From positions 183,058,497-183,093,471 of the forward strand of contig JBOZIK010000001.1 of assembly GCA_051453625.1 (NCBI GenBank): a stretch of DNA of 34,975 nucleotides, given 5' to 3'. Below, piece after piece: positions 1-11,220 of this stretch. The position numbers and the translations under genes were made by a program. This DNA is from Welwitschia mirabilis (lineage: Eukaryota > Gnetophyta > Gnetopsida > Welwitschiales). The notes below the pieces were generated by a model. It made no database searches, had not been told where the DNA came from, and saw only the letters and a program-made list of their open reading frames with translations. Positions within the stretch are counted from its first letter, which is position 1; each line of letters starts with the position of its first letter.

Positions 1-1044
1 TTATTTCAACAAATATTTGAGAAGTTAAATAAAAATAGACATTCTATAGAAAATCACACTTCATATCATAATTTTGTTGCATTATAAATAAATAATCATT
101 CAAATTCATCAATTACAAGATAAATGCATAATCTTAAAGTAATTTAAATACAAATCCTTGCTCATAACCTAATACAAAATATTAGGAGCTCAAAGTCCTT
201 CTACTACATGCATGAATCTAAGTAATAAGTATGAATATAACATTCAATTTGAACTTCAATAGCTGGCTCATCCAAAGGCCATCTTCATGTTAAGTCTTGT
301 ACATAAAAGCATGGCATGAGAACTACAACCTTCATAGTTCCCAACATAGTTCATGACAACATTTTAAGTAAGGGGTTTTTCAAGCTCAAGATAGAGTCCT
401 CAGGAAATTCACATGTAACCAAGATCTATACAAGATATAATCATCCCGATATACACATCCAAGTCTTAGTAATCCAAGAATGTAGAATGAATAGTATGCT
501 CTATCAAAAGGGTGTCAAAAATACCCATTCCTATGGCCAATAGAAATCCTTTATATGGGTTAAACCCTCTGAAGCCATAAGTACATCATGTCATGCACAA
601 CTAGATGGGTTACAAACATCACCCTAATCACTCTCATAGATCACTTCCATGGCTAATGGAATCCCTTCAGGTGGCCTAGCCCTTAAAGCCACATAATCTA
701 GTTACTCAGAGAAGTTTAAAGCATAGAACTAAAATCATAGCCTAAATATTTTATGTGCAAGAAAAACAATTACATGAAACATGTAAAAGATGCAAGAATT
801 AATTAGAACATATAATAAATAGATGGAAGTTCATAAACCATTCAAGACTAAAATGATATACCATAAAACCATACTAATTTTAAGACAAAAGTTAAGATAT
901 CATGAATATTTTAAGTCTTCAAGGTTTTACTAAGCTCTAAGATTAAGATCGTAAAATTTAATGGTGAGAACTTTCTCAAGATGTAAAATATAAGAAGAGG
1001 AAGGTCCCATTTATTGTAGAAAGTGTAAGATGTGAAGAGGCATC
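1..1044. other. AT-rich non-coding stretch, no gene recognised
   Basis: No open frame resembles a protein family on either strand. The one structure seen is a diverged duplication of about 47 bp: the segment near 531-577 (CTATGGCCAATAGAAATCC...) resembles the segment near 648-694 (CCATGGCTAATGGAATCCC...), about 117 bp apart. This is probably decayed repeat DNA flanking the gypsy-type element to its right. Confidence 0.5.
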
Positions 1045-1183
1045 AAATAAAAGGAAGTGGTGGAGATGGTAAAAGTGGTGTGATGGAATTAGTGAAGGTG
1101 GTGGAAGTAGTAAAAGTGATGTGGTGAAAGTGGTGAAGATAGGGGAAGTGGTGTGATGGAAGTGGTGAAGGTGGTGGAAGTGG
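1045..1183 (+). repeat. Cytosine-free GGTGGAAGTGGTG-type minisatellite
   Basis: The plus strand contains no C for 139 consecutive bases and consists of degenerate GGTGGAAGTGGTGAA-like units. A longer internal period is visible: AAGTGGTGTGATGGAA begins at 1073 and again at 1146, 73 bp later, followed both times by GTGAAGGTGGTGGAAGT. No frame gives a recognisable protein. The strand asymmetry could favour G-rich secondary structure, but this is inference. Confidence 0.7.
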
Positions 1184-1892
1184 CAGAGATTTCATTACCT
1201 TGTTAGGCCACTAGATATAATAAATAACATTTTTTCTTGCCATACAATAATAAATAATAAATAATAAACAAGACAATAGAACAAATAATAAAATATTCCA
1301 TAAACATGGTAACAATTACAATTCAAGATATCTACTAAAAATTATAAAATAACTTTAGACATTATGCATCTCCATTCATAATAATTTCAAATCCACAATC
1401 AAATGGCATTCTCTGAAATAAGCATTTAAATGAATAAAGCCAAAGCACAAAATAATAATTATGAGACTATTAGCTATAAAATAAAATATTTAAGAATTAA
1501 CATAAAATGTTAGCCTTATAAAACTTCATACTCTTTTAACTTATTTATCAAGACATTTTAAACTTAAATCTTAATTGTTAAAAATTTGGGACATGATAGC
1601 AAGACATTAAGGCAAAGGTAGCAGAGATTAACTCATAAAAACAAGTTTACATTAATTATGTTAACTTGGTCTGTTGTTGTTTGGAAGACTCCTCTTTGCA
1701 CAGTTATATTATGTTTCTACATGGAAGAAAGCAAGTGAATAACATAATCTTTGATATGCTCTATAAGAATCTCATTTGCATTAAAGCTAAGTTTAACTTT
1801 ATAGGATATTCTTTCTTAAATGTTATATTTAAAGTTTCTCATTTTCATGATTCTCCTTATCAAAATAAACAATCTACCAATAAATACCATTG
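1184..1892. other. AT-rich non-coding stretch, no gene recognised
   Basis: Includes a short AATAAT-type low-complexity run near 1240-1270. The open frame at 1666-1935 (89 codons) resembles no family and runs into the gypsy LTR homology, so it is treated as chance. Confidence 0.45.
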
Positions 1893-3530
1893 TTCATGGT
1901 GTAGTAATGAACTACATTTAAAACTAGGTGGATAGCTAGTATCATTATTTCACAAGGATATATATGTCATAAACTTATTAAAAGTGACATAAGAATCCCA
2001 AGTTGTAACAAAAATCAAATAAAATATAAAACTAGTGTTTGAGAATTAATTAAACTTAGGTTGATGACGTAGAAGAATGGTTGTGCTTCAAAGGTCTAGC
2101 TTGATTTGTTTAATACTCTACCTTTGTTCCAATGATTCTTGTATTCTTGAAACATGAACTTAGATCATGAATTCTTGATGGCTTAGACATGGTGACATAA
2201 TCTCATTCACCACATGAATGTTCATGAATTTAATGATCACTTAGTTCTTAATGTCCCTCTATGAATATAGAAAGTAAAGACACCTGTACTTAAGATTTAT
2301 AACATGATAGTAACTAAGACCTAAGGTTAACCTTAGAGAATTCACTCAGTCCTAAGAATCTTAATGATGTAGTCTCACTTGAGGATTAATAATACCATGT
2401 GAACATGTACTAGAAATTGAAGAATAAATAACTACTTTTAATAAATAAGAAATAGCTTTTTCTAAAGATTATTGCTACCAAATTAATCTTTACTAATAAT
2501 AAAAGAATAAACAACCAATCATGTATTAAAATTAAAAATATACATTACATTAATAAAGGAAGGTAAAGTAAATAGACTTCTTAACTAGTCTTAGAAGAAA
2601 TCCACTCCTAAAGGAGGTGCTTAAAAGGCCATGATGTCCTAATACTCCAAGTCTTTCCTTCATGTTTTCCAACTAGAAGATCCCTCTACAATGAGGGCTC
2701 AAGGCTTTTTTAGAGATGAGGGAAGGCTTAGGAATATTTAGCATGTAGAGGTTGGTGGATAATTTTATAAAGAGGGGGTTAAACTTAGGCAATTACTTAA
2801 GAAGGAAGTCACAAAGTTTGACATGTATTCTTAATAGAGGATTCCTTTGTCTTCTTATGAAAGAGTGATGATGACATGTCCCTTGAATAATGATGCAACT
2901 ACCACTAGGTGTTATGCCACGTTTTTTCCACATGAATGTCCTCATTACTACCACATGTCACTACAACATGTTATTTTCTACTTTTACCCTATGTTATCGA
3001 AGTTAAAGGCTTATCTTGATTTAACATCTGATTGCACTCATAAGTGTAATGTGATGAAATTCCAAAAAATATGCAATAATGTAAGAGTGCACTAGTTTTT
3101 CCTCACAAAACTTGTAGATCAATGATCTAGATGGCAGTGTCAGTCTTTTCTATTAGATTTTCTTCAATTTGTAGAATGTCTTCCAAAAGGTAACAATAAA
3201 CTTAAAAATGTTATAAAAAAATTTGTAATTTCATGAAACATGATAAAAATGGCATAAGACATCAGTTTATGATAAAACAACTAATTTAATGTCTTTGCTT
3301 ATATAAAATTAATTAAATATACTTGCTTGGAATGTTAATTTTTGCATGTAAACATATCCTCAACTAAACTTTTACTAGTCGCTTAGCAAAACATTGATAA
3401 AGCAATGATCAACATGGAAAAATTGTCTAAGTAAAATCTTCAAGTATGAAAATGATAAAACATTTTTAAAAAATTTTTATTAATTTTTAAAAAATAAGGC
3501 ACCAAAAAATTTTGTAAAAAATGGGTGTCA
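1893..3530 (-). repeat. 3' LTR of a minus-strand Ty3/gypsy-type element
   Basis: Bases 1893-3354 align along their whole length with 7687-9075 in the same orientation, roughly four bases in five identical by eye, with shared landmarks such as ATACTCCAAGTCTT, AGAGGATTC.TTTGTCTTCT and ATACTTGCTTGGAATGT. On the minus strand the LTR would begin at 3530 with TGACACCC, directly after a polypurine tract, which is the usual 3' LTR junction. The stretch 3355-3530 has no counterpart in the right-hand copy. The left boundary is set by loss of homology, not by a visible CA end or target duplication. Confidence 0.7.
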
Positions 3531-3575
3531 TACCCCCTTACCTAAAACTAAACTTTATCCTCAAAATTAAATAGA
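3531..3575 (-). other. Polypurine tract and polyprotein C-terminal remnant (gypsy type)
   Basis: Read on the minus strand, a frame ending in Phe-Glu-Asp-Lys-Val is followed by TAAGGGGGTA and then TGACACCC. In plant Ty3/gypsy elements the polyprotein commonly ends in a (L/F)EDKV(F/L)-type peptide just before a G-rich polypurine tract and the 3' LTR, so the order peptide, purine tract, TG is diagnostic. The frame carries a stop just after the motif. This feature sets the orientation of the whole 1.9-9.1 kb element. Confidence 0.65.
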
Positions 3576-5814
3576 TAGAAAATTTAATACAAAATTTGAG
3601 AATAACTCAAAGTATTTAAAATGAAAATTTTACATTACATGGCTCTTCATGCAACAAGCTAGAAAATTATTTTGATGTAAGTACTTGAAAACTTTAGAAA
3701 AAACTACAATGCTAAAAACTCTAAACTAGCATGCAAACCACACTACCACATACAAGAAAATGCAAAACCTGAGATACTCTTATAAATAATGATGAATCAC
3801 TTACTTTGCAAATTAGGATTATTGTGAAGATGAGGAAAGTGGGATTAAAGGTGAAAATGAAATGTGATGCTTGAAAATGGATTATAGTAAGTTCTTAGAC
3901 AATTTTATCAAGGACTAAAAATCTAAAAACGGTGTAAATGAGATGGGTAATGTTACAGAAGATTTTAAAGGTGGAAATTGAAAAAATAATAGTGGCACTA
4001 GTTAGCACTAGCAGTGGTGCCAACTATTTTGAGATTTTGCAAATAGAAGTTTATGAAATGGTTTATTAGCCAAAATTATAACTTTTAATGTTATAGGTTT
4101 AATTTAATGGCGAATGAACAGATCGAGCATGGGATTAAAATTTGCACTTCATGATGAAAAATCATTAAAACTAGAGCTTTTATTTATAATGCATGAAAAT
4201 GAAAATGAAAACAAATCCAAATACCTATGAATATAAAAGACGAAAATGCCTAGAATAATGGCTACTTTATTAAAAGTTTTGTGAGTTTTATTTTTATTTA
4301 AATGGATCACAATACCAAACAAATAAAATTCCTCTAAGTAAATATGTAAAAATCAAAAATTAGTTAAGAAAATCTTTAAATACTCTAGTTAAAGAAAGAA
4401 ATCTCATAAGAATTTCTAAATCCCACCTTTTCTTTTTATTTTTATCTTTTCCATAATTAAATATGTTTCTTGCTTCAAGCATTTAGCTCAAATCAAATAT
4501 CCAGTGTTATAATATCTCTTTCAACAAAATTAAGTATGTTGTCCTATGAAGAAATTAGTATTACATTATCAGCGAGTGTTTATAGCCCTCATGTAGTTAA
4601 ATGTGTCATAAATAAATCGCTAAAGATGCATTACCAATGAGCAGCTATAGCCCTGATATAGTTAACTAAAACCTAAATCTTAATTAATCAATAATATAAT
4701 GTGCCTTTTTTTAAGAGGAAGTATTTTATTTTCTTTTAAGAACTCCTCCTCATATTTAATAATTTTTTGGGTAAATGAAAGCGGTCATTGACCCATTAGC
4801 CTAATTAAGAAAATTCTTGTCCTCATAAAATGCTTTGAAAACATGATACATAATATGAAAGTAAATTCCACATTTTTCAATTATATTTTCCAAATTTGGA
4901 GACCTTAAGTAATACTAACCTTAATAGGATAACTTAAAAAATAAGAAAAACCTTTTTGTAAAACAAACAAGTAAACTTAAATTCTATCTAATTAATAATA
5001 ACAAGATGGTCACTTATTAATAGTTTATTTGTTATGGATCATCAATCAGGATTATCAAGTCTTAGGAATTCATAGACAATGGAAGGTGAGGGTGGCTAGT
5101 GAGTTTTGTTAAATGATGTCAAAGTGAAGGAGGTGGATAAGGAGGTTTAAGATGATGGTGGTTTATTCTATGTTGTGAGTGATATTTAGGATTTCTTAAG
5201 TAAAAAGGTTTAAGGTGATGATTTTACAAATGGTAGAACTTGGGTAGTTTTAGGTGAGATGCCATTAAGCATAAATGTTTTTAACATTTTTATCTTTTTT
5301 CAAACTAAATTTAGCCTAAAAGAAAAATCTATCCTAAAAGAAAAACCAAATCTAAGAGCATAAAATAAAACTAAAAATTTTAAAAGTGATTTTCTAAGGT
5401 AGTGCATGTATGAAGGCTCAAGACGGTGATGAATGCAACGTTAGATGATGAGTCAAAATTATGTAAAGCATTTAGAAATGAGAGATAATCCTTGTATATC
5501 TTTATGCATGAATCCATAAAAATAGGAAGAATGTTAATACAAGTAGTAAAATTTATGTTTTTCAAAATCAAAAATAGTCCATCCTTTAGGTTTTTTTTTT
5601 TTTTTTTTCTATGGGAATTTAGTTTTCTTTTCTCCTAGCAACTCCTGCAAGACAGCAATTTGAGGTGGAGAAAAAGATCAATTGGAGACCACTTTATAAG
5701 ATGAATGTTCATGAAGATATTTATTAGAAAATGATTCTAATGATTAATAGGGTTTGTCTTCTTTATTAAGGCTTGGATTTTACTTAGAAGATGAAAATGA
5801 TATTCAAATGATTA
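3576..5814. other. Interior of gypsy-type element without recognisable coding
   Basis: AT-rich sequence inside the element. No conserved pol motif was found in any minus-strand frame. A partly self-complementary segment (GTGGCACTAGTTAGCAC...GTGGTGCCAACTA) lies near 3990-4030; a related GTGGCACCA motif recurs near 7041. A run of about 20 T residues lies near 5589-5609. Short open frames, such as 5380-5571 minus, resemble nothing. Confidence 0.45.
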
Positions 5815-6297
5815 GCTCAAAAACTTGTTGAAAAATAGGAAAGGTGTTTCAAAGGATGAATCATGTATGAACTCCTTGCTAATGTTTTTCTCTTCATTAA
5901 GATTGTTAGGGGATTCCTCTTTATGTGTTTGCATAAGTGACAATGGTTGTAATTCAAATAAAGATTCTTTTTTGATATTGTCCTTCTCATTCCTATAGCT
6001 TATTGATTCATCGTTAGTTGTATAACTCTCAAAGTTGTAGCCTTCCTCAAATAGTTGCTTATTTTCTACTGACTACTCATCATCTAATATATTTAATCCT
6101 ACTCTAAAGTGTATCCTTTTTACAAATAATCTATTATTTTCTAGTGCATTCTTAAACTTAATATTCTCATGTATTTCCTCATGGGTTTCTTCATCATTCT
6201 TAAAGGATCTAGTTTGAGTATAATTATTTTTACTATTCTTAATCTTTTCAAAGTTTTCAATATTCTTAGATTCATGGAATGTAAGAAGGTATTCCTT
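5815..6297 (-). pseudogene. Gag-like or spacer relic frame of the gypsy-type element
   Basis: One minus-strand frame stays open for 161 codons from 6297 down to a TAA at 5812-5814, interrupted only by one TAG at 6073-6075. In DNA this AT-rich that is longer than chance suggests. The peptide is hydrophilic and rich in Glu, Lys, Asn and Ser, for example FKNDEETHEEIHENIK, and has no methionine at its start. Upstream codons in the same frame are broken by further TAA and TAG stops. It lies downstream of the 5' LTR, in the place of gag, but no capsid or zinc-knuckle motif is visible, so gag is inference from position. It could equally be an unknown ORF of a non-autonomous element. Confidence 0.4.
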
Positions 6298-7487
6298 CTA
6301 TTAGTTAATAACACTAGTGATTTGAGCACTAGCCTAGGTTACTTATTGGAGATGTTATTCAAATTTGTTTATGAATTTATTAGTAGTTTTTTCTAGAGAA
6401 TGTGAAGTAGATTGAGAAATATTAGAATAGATTTAAGCAACACCTTCTAAGAATCTTTGTAGTATATATTCTAAAAAGAGTAAGAAAGTTTGTTTAGTAT
6501 AGGAAGACAAAGGGTATTAGTTAAATGATAAAGAATATGAAAAGGAAGATGAAGGGTAAGGATTGTAATGGAAGGTAAGGGATGAAAATATCTTTGTTTA
6601 AAATAAAAATTTTTACACTCAGGATTATAAAGAGATTGATTTATGTATGGAGGTGTTCTAGGTTTTTAATATATTCTCCCAAGGCTTTCCTGATATCAAA
6701 AGAGTCTCTAGGTTTCAAATGGTATGGGTTGTATTGAAGGTGATTTCCTAGAGGTTAAATATAATCTCCTACAATCTATTTATATTGAATGTAATTCTAA
6801 AAATTATAGGAATTTTCATAGTTCCCATAAATAGGTTATAATTCAAAAGCAATTTTAAAGGGATCACATGTGTAGCTTATTATAAGTTTTAAAAAGCGAT
6901 CAAAAAAATTTAGTATAAGGTTATATTTTACTAACCTTTTAAGATTTCACAGAGGGCCTAATATCAAAAGAGGTTCATGAGATCAAACAAATGTTGAGCA
7001 CTAAAACTGAGCAAAAAACTCATGAAAAATCCAATAGTACTAGTTACAGTGGCACCATTTTTTTTAAGAGAATTGCTTCAACAAAAGAGTGTAGTTATGA
7101 GTGTATCTAGAAAAAGATTTTCATATTACAAGGCACAAAAAATGACTTATGAAAAATAAAACAACAATGGAAGGAAATGAAGTAAAACCTATGAAATAAC
7201 CCTAAAGTTTATTTTCCCCCTTAAATTTTTATAGGAAAACTAAAACACACTTAACACAGATCCTAACCACTAAAATGAAACATTTGTAAAAATGAAAAAG
7301 AAAACAAAAGCCATGAGTTTTTATATAGTTTTTTCATTTTCTTTTTTAGTCCTCTTTTAAGTCACAACCTACAAAGAACTTATTAGACTTACAACATAAA
7401 AGATCTAATATAGAAGTGATTTTCAATATTAGATTAGAAAACTAAATAAAAACTTAAAAATTATACTAGTTTGGATTTCACTAGAAA

Positions 7488-7606
7488 AGGATTAGTATTA
7501 ATCACTAGAAAGAAAAGAAAATAAGCATCTAAAATAAAAAGAAGAGAACCAACTCAGGTGTTATTGGAAAAGAACTAGTATCAACCACTAAAAAAGAAAA
7601 AACTAA
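7488..7606. repeat. Diverged 45-bp duplication in the gypsy leader region
   Basis: TCACTAGAAAAGGATTAG... at about 7488 and TTATTGGAAAAGAACTAG... at about 7560 are followed by matching TATYAAYCACTAAAA stretches. It lies between the gag-like relic and the 5' LTR, where the primer-binding site would be, but no convincing primer-binding site was found. Confidence 0.4.
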
Positions 7607-7686
7607 ACTAAAAATTTTACAAGAATAAAAATTATGCACTTTTGAAAAGCTATCATGTCAATATTAGCAATGGTAATAAAAATCTA

Positions 7687-9078
7687 TTCATGGTATAGCA
7701 ATGCATTATATGTAAAGCTAGGTGAATACCTAACTTGCAATAAAAATTAAAAAAATATAAAGTTAATTTTCAGAATTTGATTGAACTTAGGTTGACAACA
7801 TAGGGGAACGGATATGCTCTAGAGGTATAACTTGATTTCTCCAATACCTTACCTTCACTCTAATGATTTCTATATTCCCGAAACATGAACTCTAATTATC
7901 AATTTATGATGGCTCAGGAATGGTAACATAATCTTATTCACTACATAAGTATTAGTAAATTCAATGATTACTTGATTCTTCATAGCCCTCCATGAACATC
8001 AAAAATAAGAATCCTTATACTTAAGGTCTATAACATGACAGTGACTACAACCAAAATTTAATCTTAGAGGATTCACTTAGTCCTACAAACCTTGATGACA
8101 TAATCTTAGCTATGGATTAATAGTATTATGTAAACATACCCTAGAAATTAAAGAATGAACAACTACTTTAAGAAATAGATTCACCTAAAAATTATTAATA
8201 CTAGATTAATGTACATGAATAATAAAATAATGAAAAACAAATCTTGTATTAAAATTAAAAGAATACACTACATTCATAAAGGAAGGTGAAGTGAATAGAC
8301 TCCTCGACTATCCTTGGAACAAATCTACTCCCAAGGGAGGTGCTTAGAAGGCTATGATGTCTTAATACTCCAAGTCTTCTCACCATGTTTTCTAACTAAA
8401 AGATTCCTCTATAATAGGGGCTCAAGGCCCTTTTATATATAAGGAAACACTTAAGACATCTTTAGCATGTAGTGGTTTGTGAGTTGTTACATAAGGGGGG
8501 TTACACTTGGGTGGTTACTTAAAGAGGAAGTTATAAATTTTAGCAAGTAGCTTTAATAGAGGATTCATTTGTCTTCTTATGAAAGAAAGTTTATGGCATG
8601 TCCCTTCGATAATGATGCAAATACCACATGATGTCATGCCATGTGTCCTCCACCTTATTATCCTTATTGCTATCACATATCACTATGATGTATCATTTTG
8701 TACATTCACCATGTGTCTTTGAAGTTAAAGGTTTATTCTAATTTAACATTTGACTAATCCCATAAGTGTTATGTGATGAAATTCATAAAAATATGCAATA
8801 ATTTGAGAGTACATTGATTCTATCTTAAAAAATCAACAACGCTAATGACTTGGATGGTAGCATTAGCATTTTCTAGTAAATTTTCTTCAATTTGTACAAT
8901 GTCTTGCTAAAGGCCGAATGAATCTAAAAATGTTATAAAAAAGTTTATAATTTTATAAAACATGATAAAAATATCATAAAAAATAATTTTATGATAAAAT
9001 TACTAATTTAATGTCTTTTCCTATGCAAAATTGATCAAATATACTTGCTTGGAATGTCAAATTTTACATGTAAACACC
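7687..9078 (-). repeat. 5' LTR of the minus-strand Ty3/gypsy-type element (truncated)
   Basis: Aligns with 1893-3354. A TATA-like box reading TTATATATAAAAGG on the minus strand is at about 8431-8444; the equivalent site in the left copy has decayed. Compared with the left copy it lacks about 60 bp near its inner end and the outermost 175 bp, so its terminal TGACACCC is gone. The plus-strand Copia remnant begins almost directly beyond 9078, which suggests the end was lost when that element inserted or by later deletion. Confidence 0.7.
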
Positions 9079-9399
9079 CATTTACAAAAGGAAATACAAC
9101 ATGACAAGGATAAGGCTATATAAAAATAGGAAATCAAGAAGTCAAATCAGACTCAAAAAAATAAGAAGCAAGCTCAAAATACTTCCACTCCTAAAAATAA
9201 CGTATCATTACTCATAAAATGAAAAATAATGTCATACTACTAATTTCTGTAAGATTTCTTGGGATAAGATAAAGTCTACACCTAAGGAAAATGTAGTAAC
9301 TAAAGAATCGGATTTTTTTAATGATTGTAATAATTTTAAATCTAATGTATTATTTAGAAACTATAACTTTATTAGATAAGTGACTACATACCTCATGGT

Positions 9400-10620
9400 G
9401 ATATGTGGATTCTTAACATGGATGCAACTTATAACATGAATTATTAGTGTGATTATTTTTATAACTTTGTTAAAGCATCAAGTCATGTTTATTTGATATA
9501 CATAATACTAATTGTTATGAAAGACTATGATTTGGTTATCCTTAACTTGATATAACTCTCTTCACAAACTATTTACTTGTTTTATATATTCCTTCTTTGA
9601 GGTTACATTTTCTATTGCTTTCAACTCTATGATAAGAATATCACTTTATCACTGTGAAAAAGTAGTCAATGGATATTTATTATGATAATCAAAAACTAGT
9701 TATGAAATGCTACATGAATGGAAAACTCACTTTTCTTCATAGTTGAGTTAAAATATAAGAGATCACTTGCAAAATTTTTCAAGATTAGCTTTCTCTCTTG
9801 CTGCTATGACATGCTTTACTAGGACATACTATACTTCATATAATGAATACAATACATGAGAATGATTGCTAGTGTCTTCTATCCATTCCATACTATTTTT
9901 CTTAATATGAAGCATGTATTATGAGGAAAGGAACTAAACAATGATCTTCACCAAGTGATGTGATAATCAAAAGAATTTGGTTATTCTTAGTGGTCTATTT
10001 AAACCTATGCTAGTTTTCACTCTTCACAGATTTTATTAATTCATGTCCTTTATTGATGANNNNNNNNNNAAATCAAAAACTTTTAATATTTTTAAAAATT
10101 TAAAAGTCAAATGTTAAATTAAGTTAATTATCATATTAATAGTTTTCACTTAGATAATGGTGGTGAGTATACAACTACTAAGTTCAAGAACTTTCTCACT
10201 TCTAAAGGATTTAACATGTGAAGAGCTACCTAGAAATACTCCAACTAAATGGCATTACCAAGTAATATAATCATACTATTATGGATGTGGCACATTGTAT
10301 GATGTATTTCAGTGGTCCTAAGGCCTATTTTTGGGGTGAAGTAGTGAACACAGTTATACATCCTAATAATTATACTAGTGACTATACTAAAAAGGGAGTA
10401 TTTTTATTGGTATCAGTACAAGTCATAATTACATCATTTTTTTATTTTTAGTTGTAAGTGCTTTGTCCATGTCCCAATTAAACATCATGATAAATTTGAA
10501 ACACATGCTTACATTGCCATCTTTATGGGTATTCAATCAACTATCAAGGTTATTAAGTGTATGCTCTAAAGCATCATAAGATCACTTTTTCTTATGACTT
10601 CATCTTTGTAGAAATTGTGA
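9400..10620 (+). pseudogene. Copia protease and integrase remnant
   Basis: The protease start is seen at 9400 as D-M-W-I-L-N-M-D-A-T-Y-N-M, matching the family pattern WILDSGAT..HM with the catalytic Asp-Ser-Gly lost. An integrase core follows: a SDV peptide near 9955, then KSKTFNIFKNLK just after the first 10-N gap, then DNGGEYTTTKFKNFLTSKG at 10153-10209, the conserved block around the second catalytic Asp of the DDE integrase. Several in-frame stops and frame changes occur. Downstream, 10290-10620 continues weakly as integrase C-terminal sequence. It would have acted in polyprotein cleavage and insertion; it is no longer functional. Confidence 0.75.
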
Positions 10621-11031
10621 ATAATGAGTTTCAGCTTGATCCTTCAAAGCTTCATCCTTCATCTAACCTAATAACTATATTGAATGCACAATGTCCTATG
10701 GATGAATAGGTAGATGTGGTCAGCAATAATGCTTTAATTCTTTCTATTGGTATGTCCACTTTGCAACCTATAGGAATTGAGTAATTTGGTACTCCTAAAT
10801 ATTTGATAATGGTTCTAATAGTAATTTAGAAGGTTCTTTAACTGAAGAAGCTAATACTGCCTAGAGATGTCATCGAAGCACTTGGATACAGTCTACTCTC
10901 TAAGATGTTTATGATGATGAGAAGAGTAAAACTAGAGCTAGACATGACTTTCATAAATCTTATGATGATGATGATGATTAAAGGCTCCTCTTACCCATTG
11001 ATGATGAATCAATATTATTTAAGAATGGAAT

Positions 11032-11210
11032 TCAACATGATCATTAGATAAAATCCATGAAAGAAGAATATGATAACCTTTTTGAAAATGGTACTTGGGG
11101 GTTTTTAGACCTTCCATTAGGATGAATAGTATTACCTAACAAATGGATTTTCTATAATAAATATGTATATGACACTCTTCAGCAACATAAGGCTTAGCTT
11201 ATTGCTATAA
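11032..11210 (+). pseudogene. Copia reverse transcriptase N-terminal segment, copy A
   Basis: Translates as HDH*IKSMKEEYDNLFENGTW and, further on, LPNKWIFYNKY and KA*LIA, matching the Copia RT opening (W..AM..E...L..N.TW.LV.LP...... KWV...K ... KARLVA). The tryptophan before IKSM and the arginine of KARL are both replaced by TAG stops. It stops at the 10-N gap at 11211-11220, beyond which the same segment starts again as copy B. Confidence 0.75.
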
Positions 11211-11220
11211 NNNNNNNNNN

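Larger units (their letters stand above)
1893..9078 (-). mobile_element. Decayed Ty3/gypsy-type LTR retrotransposon with short, gene-poor interior
   Basis: Two long direct repeats (1893-3530 and 7687-9078) bound about 4.2 kb of interior. Orientation is minus because the polypurine tract and polyprotein C-terminal motif lie at 3531-3575 next to the left LTR, and because the right LTR carries a minus-strand TATA-like box (TTATATATAAAAGG) at about 8431-8444. The interior is shorter than the 5-8 kb usual for autonomous plant gypsy elements, and no protease, RT or integrase remnant was recognised. It is therefore either a large-retrotransposon-derivative type element or a deletion product. A gag-like relic frame lies at 5815-6297. 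LTR divergence indicates an old insertion. Confidence 0.65.

Noticed and set aside
2847-3095. 82-codon plus-strand frame.
   Set aside because: It lies within an LTR that belongs to a minus-strand element and is broken in the other LTR copy.
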